Below, piece by piece: positions 53,989 to 63,147 of a stretch of DNA of 64,000 bases. The first letter of the stretch is position 1. The number at the start of each line of letters is the position of its first letter. The position numbers were made by a program, and so were the translations under genes. The notes under the pieces were generated by a model. It was not told the origin of the DNA. It did not search any database and saw only the letters and a program-made list of their open reading frames with translations. Location of the stretch: NCBI RefSeq assembly GCF_004770745.1, contig NZ_RQGD01000034.1:62001-126000 (forward strand), written 5' to 3'. The DNA comes from Leptospira ognonensis (lineage in GTDB: Bacteria > Spirochaetota > Leptospiria > Leptospirales > Leptospiraceae).

Positions 53989-54363
53989 TTAGACGTCTTT
54001 CAAAACACTCGCTATTAATTTTAATAGCACAGTTTCACTGATTGGTTTTGTTAGCTTCCAAGTATTCGTTATCAAGCTAGTTTTTTTGAGTGTTGCTTCG
54101 TCGTTATATCCAGATATAAATATAACAGGAAAATTATATCGTTTTCGTAGAATATTCGTAACTTCTATCCCATCTATGGAATTCCTCAAAGTAATATCCA
54201 TTAACGCAATGTCGGGGCAATCCTTTTCAACACTTTTAAAAACCTCGTCTCCAATAGAAACAACACCACTGATTTCAAAACCTTTATTCTTGAGGATTTT
54301 CTTCAAATGAAGGGCATGTAAGGCTTCATCCTCGACAATTAATATTTTCTTTTTTGCCTCCAT
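53989..54363 (-). CDS. Single-domain response regulator
   Basis: A 124-residue stand-alone receiver. Acidic residues Glu11-Asp12 (ILIVEDEA), phosphoacceptor Asp56 (IALMDITLRNSIDGIE), Ser in VIFISGYND and Lys in KLTKPIS are in place. It has no output domain. Its ATG lies one base after the stop of the upstream kinase, so the two are co-transcribed and it is very likely the kinase's direct partner. Kinase-receiver pairs of this HisKA_2 kind often feed the general stress response or a chemotaxis-like relay; the target is unknown. Confidence 0.94.
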   Translation of the reverse strand: MEAKKKILIVEDEALHALHLKKILKNKGFEISGVVSIGDEVFKSVEKDCPDIALMDITLRNSIDGIEVTNILRKRYNFPVIFISGYNDEATLKKTSLITNTWKLTKPISETVLLKLIASVLKDV

Positions 54364-54364
54364 A

Positions 54365-56194
54365 TCAAATTCTATCTGCGTTTAGCGTTTCCTTAAAAGC
54401 CAAAGTAAAACGTGTTCCTTCTTTTTTTTCCAATTCCAAGGAACCACCCAGCTGTAATTCTGATAACATCACAATTGCTTCTAAGCCATAGGATTCGGTA
54501 TTTTTTAGATCAATCGAATCAGGGAAACCAATGCCATCGTCCGTTACGGATATCAGAATCTCGTCGCGTTCAGTTTTCTTCATTTGGATTTTAATAGTAC
54601 CTTTCCGCCCGTCAGGAAATGCATGTTTGACAGCATTTGTGAATAGTTCATTTACAATGAGTCCACAGGGAATGGCTGTGTCAATATTGGCATTCACTTC
54701 TTCCATTGCTGTGACAATCACAATATTAGCACTCTCTATTAGTAGATTATTCTTAAGCAACTCTACCAATTCAATTAAATAAATTTTTAAATTAATTCTA
54801 GATAGGTCATTCGATTGGTATAATTTTTCATGTACCAAGGCCATACCTAGAATTTTGTTTTTAGTCTCATCAAGCAGGTTTTTTATTTCTTCGTTTTGGG
54901 AATATAAAGATCTCATAGAAAGCATAGAACTGATGACCTGCATATTGTTCTTTGTGCGATGATAAAGTTCTCTTAATAGTATCTCTTTTTCTTTCAGAGA
55001 TTTCCGAATTTTTTCCTCTGTTTTTTTTAATTCAGTAATGTCTTGGCTTGTCCCAGCTAAGCTGACTACTTCTCCCTGTATATCTAAAACAGGTTGGCAA
55101 ATGGCAATCACGATCTTTTGATCCAGGTTAGGCAAACAAATACGATGCTCTATTTCGTACGGGGTTCCCTGGTGAATCGCTTTGTTCACATAGGTTAAAA
55201 ATAAGTCTCTGTCATCTGTATGAATTCTTTCTACCATGCTTTCAAAATCTGGTGCACCTTGCTCGAGATCGAATCCCCAAATATGAAACATTTCTTCTGA
55301 CCATTCGATTTTCTGCGATTCAATATCATATAACCAACTGCCAATTTGAGCTAATTTCTGTGCGTTGTTTAAAGCCTTTTCAATGTTTCCTAAGCTGATT
55401 TTGGCTTTTAGAGTGTCTTCTTCGATTTGCTTCTGTTTGGTGATATCTTGAGTGACACCAAAGATTATATTTTCGTTTTCGCTGCCTATCTCTCCAAGTT
55501 CGAGCGCAATGATATAAACATTTCTAATCTCTCCCGACGGACGTTTGATTCTAAATTCAAAGGGTTCGAATATTTGATTTTTTAATAAGCTTTCCACTCC
55601 CTTTTCTAGCTTTGGCAAATCTTCTGGGATAACCGTTTTCGTTACGTTCTTATTTGAGGGATAAAAGTTCTCTTTGGTGACTCCATAAATGCGATACATT
55701 TCATCAGACCATTCTGCTTCATCGGTGGCCATATTCCATTTCCAACTACCGACATGGCTTAATTTTTGAGCTTGGTTTAAGGTAGTATTAAGTTCATGTA
55801 ATTTCTTGTTTTGTAAATCTAATTCTTTCCGAAATAAATCTTGATTGGTAATCTCTCGCATAACATAGAGACTCACTTCGTCTTCTTTGTCTTGAATGAC
55901 GGATATTTGAACATCTACAATTCGACTAGCGCGATCTTTTCTTGAAACCGAAAATTCTCTTCGGCCAAGGGAAGTAGGTGCCTTGTAGATGGACTGCTCT
56001 TCTTTGTTTGTAAGCTCTTTACCCATGGATGTGTCGATCCAATCAGAAAGTCGTTTACCAATACAATCTGCTTCCTCCAAAGTTCCAAATAATTCCAAAA
56101 CAGCAGGATTTACAGACTCGATGAGTCCGTTTCTTGTGATGACAAAAGAATCAGCTGACGAATCAATTAATATTCGATAGGTAGACGCATTCAT
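54365..56194 (-). CDS. Three-PAS sensor kinase of the HisKA_2 type
   Basis: A 609-residue soluble kinase. It starts at ATG 56194 (MNASTYRILIDSSAD); a TTG at 56260 would add 22 residues that look unrelated to PAS. Three PAS domains occupy residues ~5-125, ~145-270 and ~280-395, the latter two with WSDEMYRIYGV and WSEEMFHIWGF signatures of a PAS_3/MEKHLA-like class. The kinase domain is of the HisKA_2 type (LYHRTKNNMQVISSMLSMRS, phospho-His in LYHRTKN), with HATPase motif NELFTNAVKHAFPDG and VTDDGIGFPD. The receiver gene begins one base after its stop. The signal is probably cytoplasmic, redox or small molecule. Confidence 0.93.
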   Translation of the reverse strand: MNASTYRILIDSSADSFVITRNGLIESVNPAVLELFGTLEEADCIGKRLSDWIDTSMGKELTNKEEQSIYKAPTSLGRREFSVSRKDRASRIVDVQISVIQDKEDEVSLYVMREITNQDLFRKELDLQNKKLHELNTTLNQAQKLSHVGSWKWNMATDEAEWSDEMYRIYGVTKENFYPSNKNVTKTVIPEDLPKLEKGVESLLKNQIFEPFEFRIKRPSGEIRNVYIIALELGEIGSENENIIFGVTQDITKQKQIEEDTLKAKISLGNIEKALNNAQKLAQIGSWLYDIESQKIEWSEEMFHIWGFDLEQGAPDFESMVERIHTDDRDLFLTYVNKAIHQGTPYEIEHRICLPNLDQKIVIAICQPVLDIQGEVVSLAGTSQDITELKKTEEKIRKSLKEKEILLRELYHRTKNNMQVISSMLSMRSLYSQNEEIKNLLDETKNKILGMALVHEKLYQSNDLSRINLKIYLIELVELLKNNLLIESANIVIVTAMEEVNANIDTAIPCGLIVNELFTNAVKHAFPDGRKGTIKIQMKKTERDEILISVTDDGIGFPDSIDLKNTESYGLEAIVMLSELQLGGSLELEKKEGTRFTLAFKETLNADRI

Positions 56195-56462
56195 TTTTGT
56201 AATTTCCAAAGATGATTTTCTTTCCAGAAGAAGAGCGTAAAAATCGATAAGGATGCCCAATCATTGAGCATAAACTAAACAATAGTTATCAGATATGGCA
56301 AGTTTATTTTCAACTCGGATACCAAACCAAACCGTTGCCGTAACGGATGGAAAAGGGCGGAAAACAAAGAGAAACAAGTCGATTTTGTAGCAAAGGATGG
56401 TAAAATCGCATGACGTAAGTAGGCAGTACATCTTAATTACGCCTTAGGTAGATGAAAAGAAG

Positions 56463-57506
56463 ATGAAAGATAAAAACAAGAATGGAAGTGTCGACACACC
56501 TAAACAAGGCAAAGAACCGATCGACTGGGCTGAAAAATGGGACACCACCAAAAAAGTTCTCAAACAATCTAAAACCACAAGCATATCGGTGTTAAATGGA
56601 GTCGTTGGGAACCATCTAGAAAAAATCGACATCCTTTCTCAAGAAATGAATTTTTATCAAAACCAAATGCCGATCAAGCTCAGTAAGGAGGAATTGAAGG
56701 CACTCAATATCGGCAATAAAATTTGTATTCTTGTTCACGGTCTTGTCAGCGACGAAACCATGTGGTCTTTTCCTAAATCGAATGAAAACTACGGAACACT
56801 CCTTAAAAGAGATTTTAAGTATGATCCATTCTATCTCCGTTATAATAGTGGTAGGCACATCTCCGATAATGGTAAAGATCTCGATCTATTGCTCCATCAA
56901 TTGCTGCAAAATGCACCAAAACCGATTAAGGAAATCGTTTTCATTTGCCATAGTATGGGCGGGCTTGTGACGCGAAGTGCTTGTTACTATGGAACCAAAC
57001 AGAAATCAAAATGGGTTTTGTTGACTAAAAAAATCATCTTCATCGGTTCCCCCCACCACGGCGCACCATTGGAAAAATTTGGCAACGCAGTCACAACGGT
57101 GCTTGGCAAAATACCAAATCTATTTACTCATCTCACCAAAAAAGCCATCAACTTACGGAGCGCCGGCATCAAAGACCTTCGGTATGGACTTCTGGTTGAA
57201 GAAGATTGGAAGGGAAAGGACCCCGATAGTTTTGTAAATTCAGAAAAAACGCACGTGCCTCTCTTAAAGCATATCGCATATTATGTGATGACAGGAACGT
57301 TGATGAAAAATCCGAATCATTTCCTTTCTGAATTTTTCGGAGACGCCATCGTCGGAAAATGGAGTGCCAAGGGAAAATCTGGCAATGCCAAATACGACCT
57401 CGAGTTCCTCGAAAAAAACACCAAAGAATTTCCTGGCATCACCCACATCAAACTGATGCACGACCAAACTGTGTATGATCAGATTTGCGTCTGGATGAAA
57501 AGGTGA
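56463..57506 (+). CDS. Alpha/beta hydrolase (lipase/esterase-like)
   Basis: A 347-residue hydrolase. Nucleophile Ser164 is in FICHSMGGLVTRSACYY, where the usual first Gly of GxSxG is Cys. The oxyanion region is ILVHGLVSDET (about residue 90), Asp is likely in FFGDAIVGKWSAKG and His in GITHIKLMHDQ near the end. The N-terminal ~85 residues are a charged helical extension. No signal peptide, so it is cytoplasmic. It resembles PGAP1-like or triacylglycerol-lipase-like bacterial hydrolases. The ATG follows GAAAAGAAG. Two tandem GAAC-N3-GTTC dyads lie at the stop (57505-57527). Confidence 0.9.
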   Translation: MKDKNKNGSVDTPKQGKEPIDWAEKWDTTKKVLKQSKTTSISVLNGVVGNHLEKIDILSQEMNFYQNQMPIKLSKEELKALNIGNKICILVHGLVSDETMWSFPKSNENYGTLLKRDFKYDPFYLRYNSGRHISDNGKDLDLLLHQLLQNAPKPIKEIVFICHSMGGLVTRSACYYGTKQKSKWVLLTKKIIFIGSPHHGAPLEKFGNAVTTVLGKIPNLFTHLTKKAINLRSAGIKDLRYGLLVEEDWKGKDPDSFVNSEKTHVPLLKHIAYYVMTGTLMKNPNHFLSEFFGDAIVGKWSAKGKSGNAKYDLEFLEKNTKEFPGITHIKLMHDQTVYDQICVWMKR

Positions 57507-57631
57507 ACGCCGTTCAGAACGTAGTTCAGAAAAAAATCTAACACCCATCATATTTTTGCTTGCCCGTCTACGGATAAGACCTCATTCCTAGTGTAATTGT
57601 AAAAAGCAATGTTAAAAATTAGGAATCGAAA

Positions 57632-60529
57632 ATGCAAACAATACGAAAATGGGTGGGCGCCGCTTACGCTCTAATTATATTCTCTAGCTCTTTCATGTCT
57701 TGTGCCGCCTTTCTAGATGAAAAAGGCAAGTTTTCTCTCTTTTCCGAGAGCAAAATCCAAGACCCCATTGCACTCCGGAACCAGTTCTTAAGTGCCTCTG
57801 TTTTTTTTCGAGGAAACGGAACGGTCACAGAAAATGTGGGCACAAGTGGTGGTCGCGTTTCCAACGGATCTGTGGCAGTTGATGTACCTTCTGGTGCCCT
57901 TTCTTCCGACACACAAATTTCCGTGAGTGTTGAAGAGATGTCGGAATCCGATGTCCCAGGCCTCACGCCAGTGGCTGCAAAAATTGTTCTCTCTCCAGAC
58001 GGTCTGACATTCGCAAAACCGGTGACTTTGACGGTTAAGTATGATGCAGCAAAAGTGGCATCCAAAGTCCAAAACGAGCTCACTCAAATTTATTATTATA
58101 ATCCTGCGACCAATGATTGGGAACAACAGACAACGACAGTTGACATTGCCAAAGGGACGTTAACGACAGAACTAAATCATTTTTCTACCTACGGTGCCCT
58201 TCATATCAACATCGAGAAAATTGTGAGCCGCATCATTACAGATTCCTCCTCCATCCGCACGGCCGCGACACAATTCAGAACTTACCTGCAAAGGTTCAGA
58301 AGGACAAACGACCGAAATAATTTTTACTCTCTTTACAACCAAACCTTGCTTCCCTTTTTAAACATTGTAAAAGCAGAGTATGCTCCTGCGAAAGACCCTT
58401 TGCTACTCACATTTACGAACGATGACTTTGACCAGGATGGTGCCAGAAACAGTTCCGATACATACCCTTACGATCCGTCAAACGGGAATGATACCATTGC
58501 GCCAACTGTTGTTAGTGGAACTCCCGTAACGAATGTTTTGCCTCTTGCTCCTGGAAATAATTTTGTTGTAACATTTAATGAACCAGTAAACGAACTCACC
58601 GTGCTTTATGCCGGGTTTGTTTCAAAGGATCAAAATTTATATGCTCCTCTAAAATTCAAATCGATCTCAAGTGATCGCAAAACGGTCACTTATACAAATG
58701 AATTCACTTTGGATTCCGATTCAAACTATGCCTTTTATATAAATGGCGTGACGGATGAAATCGGAAACTACCTTGCGGGCTATCGCATTGTGACTTCCTT
58801 TCATACGGCAGACGTGACCTCACCACAGGTCGTAAAAATGGAGCCGGAAGGTATGGGACTTGATCCCGCGGGGATCACGCAAATTGTGGTTCATTTTAAC
58901 GAACCGATGAAAGAGGCGGGACTTGAGCTAACAAAGTTGATAGGATTTGGAGACCCGGAACTTGAATACGTGAGTCTTTCCGCTGATAAAAAAATCGCAA
59001 CCTATAACATCAAAGCGACGACACCGCTTAGGGGGAGTGCCGCCTATGGATTAAAGGTGGATGAATCACTGAAAGATTTATCGTCAAACCCAATTGCCGT
59101 GGGTGGCAGGATTTATTTTTTTGGCACAGCAGACAATGAGCCTCCAACGATTACAAATTATGAGCCTCAAGGAAACACTGTTGCGCAAACAACACGAGAC
59201 CTTTATTTAACTGTGAGCGAAGATATTGATAGTAGCAATCTTAGTTCCCTCATTTCCGTGGAAGACGAAACGGGAGCCAATGTCATCCCAATCACAAATG
59301 TCTCTTATGATTCTTCACTTCGTAAAATTTCAATTCAAGTTGCCGCCAATAGTTTCACCGAAAAGAAAAAATATAATATTAAGGTTTCAGCTGGTCTCAA
59401 AGATGGTATTGGCAATGCAACGCAGGTTGCCTCACTCCATCCGTTTGAAATAGGTGATACAACTCCGCCTTCGATACTTTCGGTCTCTCCGGAAATGGAG
59501 TATAATTTAGTTCATTTTGGTGGTCTCCAACTTAAAATTAAATTCAATGAAGCCATGGATCGGCAATCCCTGTTTACGAATCCTATAGTTCTGAAAAATC
59601 TAACAGACAATACAGAACTTCCGATTTCCCTCTCCTCCTACGATGACTACCTAAATGAGGCAACGTTTTATGTCGATGGAGAGATTCTTGGTAGCTATAA
59701 AGAGTATAATTTCATGACATCAACATCGTATACTGATAGAGCTGGTCTTATTGTACAGAACTCGAAGACAGGTTACTTTACAACTACAGCTGATCAGTTG
59801 ATCCCATCGAATCCGACTGTCTCAAAATCAAATCTAGTTACGTGTAATAATGGATACCGTCTGAGAACAGAATTCAGTCGTAAAATTGCGTTTCCTGAGG
59901 AACCTAACTACCATTCAGTGGAAGCAAAATTTAATTACAGTCTTTCAAGATATACGTATGGCTATTTGCCCGGTGTTGTTGGAACGAATCGGAATTTCTG
60001 TGAGGTTCGTAGACAGGATTACTACAAACCAAATCCAGAGTTTATATCTTGCATTAGTATTTTATGGGGAAACCCGTGGGGGATCGTATGCTGGCTTCTT
60101 CCTACAACAGTCTATGCTGGATCTTATGATATTGCTGGACCTTGTAAAGGATATAACTATTCAGGCGTAACGAGACAAACATCATTGGACTTAAGGACGG
60201 TCTCGTATTCTGCTGATGCAAAAACATCAACGTTTTCCACTCAGTTGGGCACTTCATTTAAAGTGATACCTACAAATGATAATTTTTGCCAAAGGATGGA
60301 TTACAATACAAACTATGCTTATATTGGTAGCATCAAATATCCAGTGATTGCTCCAGAAGGATATAACTGCAATGAATTGAATACATATGTTTGGCCAGAG
60401 ATTACTTCTCATTCTTATGCCACTGACTTTGTAGACTTAAACAATAAAACTTTTAGATTCAGTCGTTGGAACTATGGGTATTGGCAGGCATATTCTCAAA
60501 ATCCGAAAACCAACGAATGTTCGAACTGA
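57632..60529 (+). CDS. Large lipoprotein with Big_5-type Ig-like repeats
   Basis: A 965-residue lipoprotein; signal to Cys24 (FSSSFMSC). Residues ~60-190 look like a ZU5-type beta domain (SNGSVAVDVPSGALSSDTQI, PVAAKIVLSPDG). A calcium-binding-like DFDQDGARNSSDTYPYDP (about residue 270) is followed by about four Ig-like Big_5 repeats (~285-720), each with the FNEP(V/M)xE theme (VTFNEPVNE, VHFNEPMKE, LTVSEDIDS, IKFNEAMDR). A Cys-rich, Tyr-rich tail (about 730-965) has eleven or so Cys and no known fold by eye. The architecture suggests a surface-exposed adhesin-like or structural lipoprotein. The second lipoprotein gene starts 7 bp after its stop. Confidence 0.88.
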   Translation: MQTIRKWVGAAYALIIFSSSFMSCAAFLDEKGKFSLFSESKIQDPIALRNQFLSASVFFRGNGTVTENVGTSGGRVSNGSVAVDVPSGALSSDTQISVSVEEMSESDVPGLTPVAAKIVLSPDGLTFAKPVTLTVKYDAAKVASKVQNELTQIYYYNPATNDWEQQTTTVDIAKGTLTTELNHFSTYGALHINIEKIVSRIITDSSSIRTAATQFRTYLQRFRRTNDRNNFYSLYNQTLLPFLNIVKAEYAPAKDPLLLTFTNDDFDQDGARNSSDTYPYDPSNGNDTIAPTVVSGTPVTNVLPLAPGNNFVVTFNEPVNELTVLYAGFVSKDQNLYAPLKFKSISSDRKTVTYTNEFTLDSDSNYAFYINGVTDEIGNYLAGYRIVTSFHTADVTSPQVVKMEPEGMGLDPAGITQIVVHFNEPMKEAGLELTKLIGFGDPELEYVSLSADKKIATYNIKATTPLRGSAAYGLKVDESLKDLSSNPIAVGGRIYFFGTADNEPPTITNYEPQGNTVAQTTRDLYLTVSEDIDSSNLSSLISVEDETGANVIPITNVSYDSSLRKISIQVAANSFTEKKKYNIKVSAGLKDGIGNATQVASLHPFEIGDTTPPSILSVSPEMEYNLVHFGGLQLKIKFNEAMDRQSLFTNPIVLKNLTDNTELPISLSSYDDYLNEATFYVDGEILGSYKEYNFMTSTSYTDRAGLIVQNSKTGYFTTTADQLIPSNPTVSKSNLVTCNNGYRLRTEFSRKIAFPEEPNYHSVEAKFNYSLSRYTYGYLPGVVGTNRNFCEVRRQDYYKPNPEFISCISILWGNPWGIVCWLLPTTVYAGSYDIAGPCKGYNYSGVTRQTSLDLRTVSYSADAKTSTFSTQLGTSFKVIPTNDNFCQRMDYNTNYAYIGSIKYPVIAPEGYNCNELNTYVWPEITSHSYATDFVDLNNKTFRFSRWNYGYWQAYSQNPKTNECSN

Positions 60530-60536
60530 GATAAAA

Positions 60537-61886
60537 ATGAAAGAAAGATACATTTTAGCCTTATTTCTGGCTATCAGTTTTGCATGTAAGCCTGGGCAAA
60601 GTGATAGCAATGATTTGGTGCGATTACTTTTGGTTTCCGATTTATTCGGAAACCAAATCAATTTACAATTAGACCGACAAGGATCGGTTATATCTACAAG
60701 AGCATCATCGGATACTCTTTCCTCTTTACCAGAAAAGTTTAAGGATGGACGACCAACTCAGGTAGTTCCCGCGAAAAATTTCCGCCTGGACTTGTTACGC
60801 ATTTTCCTTTGGAAATCAAAGGCTATGGGTGGTGTAGAATACGGGAAGGAAACCATTGCCAATGCGGATGTCACGATTTTAGATATGGGCGCGCAAGGTA
60901 CAGGGGCTGAAGCTTCTGGTAAGGTAGCATATGGGGTCTTTGAAGGAAACATACTTCAGAATTCGTATGCATATGGAGATTTTGATGGAAATGTTGTTAC
61001 CCAATGGTCGGTCAGCGAACAGTGGAAAGATGGTAGCTATGACCGCATCGGACTAGAACTTTCAGAGATAGTATTCGAGTATGATATGGCGCGTCTCTCT
61101 TCGAAGGCAAGCAGAGTTGTTTCTTTAGAAGTGAAGGGAATCGCAACTCCAAATAATGCCGTTAGCAGTATGGATCGTTATGTGCAAGCCAAAGCAGTAC
61201 CTGTTATGTATGTTCTTTCCTATCCAAGTAAATACAACACGGAAACCGATACTCCTTGCTCCGACAGAAATCCGAACTTTGTTTCTACTGTGAGTGGAAG
61301 CCAAAATCTCCGTTGCACGGGTGTAGATGTAGATAGATTCTATGTCGACGCAAGAACGGGAGGTCCTTCTCTAGGAAATCCTTTTTATTTTCGCAGTTTT
61401 GCTTCCAATCTTACAAACGTTCCAAACTTTACAGCAGCCGAATACGATCGTTTTGCTACGGATGCGTTGCCTTATCCGAGAGTTCCTATCGATATCAAAA
61501 GTCATTTTTTAAATTGGGAAACGCCGACAAACACTGCTGAATACGAAAATGAAATCTGGAAAACAGAGCGAGTCATTCTCCTTAAGCTACCCAATGCCTC
61601 CAATAAACGCAAAAAGATTAACATCAATATAGATGCCTCCGTCTCCTTTGTTTACCAGACTGCCGCCACGGATGCCAAATTTGAAAGGAACGAAGTTCCG
61701 ACGTTTAACTATCCGGCTCTATCTGCTTCCGATTTGTCGGTCAAACTCGATTCCACTTGGCTCACTGCCTACGGCAATGACTACTCCGCTTGGTCCTATG
61801 CTCCGAAAAATGGGAACCAACCAGATCCGACGAACGGGCGCGATTTTGGATATTTTTTACCTAAGTTTAGTGTGACTGCGGAGTAG
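60537..61886 (+). CDS. Putative surface lipoprotein
   Basis: A 449-residue protein. Start ATG 60537 gives a short signal MKERYILALFLAISFAC with lipobox Cys17. The open frame upstream to 60474 lies inside the previous gene. The mature part is beta-rich with a repeated aromatic-glycine theme (YAYGDFDGNVVTQW, WKDGSYDRIGLELSEIVFEY) and a single Cys pair (TPCSDRN ... LRCTGVD). Domain family unknown; it resembles other uncharacterised leptospiral lipoproteins. It begins 7 bp after the Big_5 lipoprotein stop, so the two are co-transcribed and may act together. Confidence 0.85.
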   Translation: MKERYILALFLAISFACKPGQSDSNDLVRLLLVSDLFGNQINLQLDRQGSVISTRASSDTLSSLPEKFKDGRPTQVVPAKNFRLDLLRIFLWKSKAMGGVEYGKETIANADVTILDMGAQGTGAEASGKVAYGVFEGNILQNSYAYGDFDGNVVTQWSVSEQWKDGSYDRIGLELSEIVFEYDMARLSSKASRVVSLEVKGIATPNNAVSSMDRYVQAKAVPVMYVLSYPSKYNTETDTPCSDRNPNFVSTVSGSQNLRCTGVDVDRFYVDARTGGPSLGNPFYFRSFASNLTNVPNFTAAEYDRFATDALPYPRVPIDIKSHFLNWETPTNTAEYENEIWKTERVILLKLPNASNKRKKININIDASVSFVYQTAATDAKFERNEVPTFNYPALSASDLSVKLDSTWLTAYGNDYSAWSYAPKNGNQPDPTNGRDFGYFLPKFSVTAE

Positions 61887-62022
61887 GGGAACCGAGATTT
61901 GAATCCGTCGAAGGACTTGCAAGCTTCAATTTCCGTGAGCCTAACATCGAAATCCGTCCGAACGCTCATAAAAAATTTGGTTATTTTCTTCCCAGAATCT
62001 CGGTGAAAGTAAAATAGCTTTT

Positions 62023-62718
62023 ATGTTACGTTTTTTTTTACCATTCCTAATCCTATTCTTCTTATCTTGTAAAAGTTTGGGCATTAAACTTTCGGAACTC
62101 AAACCTGTGGATTCATCTAATAAGTGCAATACGGAAAGTGAAGTGAGAAGTTACCGAGTCCTCTTCCTGTTGCCATTTTATCAGCAGAAATTGAGTGAGC
62201 CAAATTTTGGTACCAAAAGCAAAATCGTAAATATCCGGGAATATGCCAAACCTTGGGACATTGCTTTTACTTTTATTGGATTTTTATTCTCTCTCAATTC
62301 CTCGACTAAAATCTACACGTTTTGTGATTCGACCGATATGGAAACCATGGAAGGAAACACTTCTATGTTACCTTTTTCGCATTATAAGGCAGTGAATTCG
62401 AGTAAGCCCGCAGAAATGCTAAGCTTTCCCAAGGATGACTATCACGTAGATGAAAAGGAGCGAGTAAAACTCGTTCAACTTGCACATACTTTATTAAAGG
62501 CCGAGGAAAAATTCCAACTGATACTCGTAGGAAAAACGAACTCATCCGGTGATATCGCCTACCAAACACGACTGACTAAAAGAAGGGCAGAAGAAATTAA
62601 ATCGGTGTTCGTTGGTGAATCTTTTGATGCAGATCGTATCACACTTGTTTTAACGGAAAAAGAGTTTGGTGGGACCGAATCTGTATCCAATATCGCTATC
62701 TTCTTAATCAAAGAGTAG
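62023..62718 (+). CDS. Lipoprotein with OmpA-like C-terminal domain
   Basis: A 231-residue lipoprotein; signal MLRFFLPFLILFFLSC with Cys16. The C-terminal ~95 residues (ERVKLVQLAHTLLKAEEKFQ ... LILVGKTNSSGDIAYQT ... LTKRRAEEIKSVFV) fit the OmpA peptidoglycan-binding pattern (G-x-T, ... LTxxRAxxI), although the strict NxxLSxxRA is degenerate. One short hydrophobic stretch at about residues 86-102 is too weak for a membrane helix. It probably ties the outer membrane to peptidoglycan. The truncated haemoglobin gene starts 6 bp after the stop. Confidence 0.8.
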   Translation: MLRFFLPFLILFFLSCKSLGIKLSELKPVDSSNKCNTESEVRSYRVLFLLPFYQQKLSEPNFGTKSKIVNIREYAKPWDIAFTFIGFLFSLNSSTKIYTFCDSTDMETMEGNTSMLPFSHYKAVNSSKPAEMLSFPKDDYHVDEKERVKLVQLAHTLLKAEEKFQLILVGKTNSSGDIAYQTRLTKRRAEEIKSVFVGESFDADRITLVLTEKEFGGTESVSNIAIFLIKE

Positions 62719-62724
62719 AGCGTC

Positions 62725-63147
62725 GTGTTACCTGAAAGAGAAATTTATACTCCTCAGGAGGGGCCACCGGGTCCGCAGCCGGGGCTTGCGGAGCTTTTTG
62801 CAGAATGGGGGGAGGCTACCATGCGAGATTTGGTGTCTTCATTTTACGATCGCATCTCTTTATCAAAAATCGCAAAGATGTTTCCGACAGATTTGCAAAT
62901 TGCCAAACAAAAGCAGGCCGATTTTATCATTCAGGTGACAGGCGGACCAAGTTATTACTTAAACAATTGGGGTCCCGCAAGAATGCGAATGCGCCATTTT
63001 GCCTTTGAAATTGACGAAGAGGCGAGACGAGAATGGTTGCGCTGTTATAAGGAATCTTTGGCTGAGATGGAAGTTTCTGTTCGATCCAAAGAAATTTTCA
63101 CTCAGTTCTTAGAAGAATTCAGTCGGTGGATGATCAATAAACGCTAG
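62725..63147 (+). CDS. Truncated haemoglobin, group II
   Basis: A 140-residue 2-on-2 globin. B10 Tyr41 (SSFYDRI), proximal F8 His91 (RMRMRHFAFEID) and G8 Trp104 (EWLRCYKESL) mark group II (trHbO). An N-terminal extension rich in Pro (PPGPQPG) precedes the fold. Group II globins bind O2 tightly and may detoxify NO or peroxide or deliver O2 to partner enzymes. The start is a GTG. It lies 6 bp after the OmpA-like gene and stops next to the convergent carbamoyltransferase gene. Confidence 0.92.
   Translation: MLPEREIYTPQEGPPGPQPGLAELFAEWGEATMRDLVSSFYDRISLSKIAKMFPTDLQIAKQKQADFIIQVTGGPSYYLNNWGPARMRMRHFAFEIDEEARREWLRCYKESLAEMEVSVRSKEIFTQFLEEFSRWMINKR

Noticed and set aside
61887..61960. tRNA-like T-arm word (GATTTGAATCC) after the lipoprotein gene
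   Set aside because: The flanks do not form the acceptor or T-stem pairs on either strand, and the space left of it is coding.
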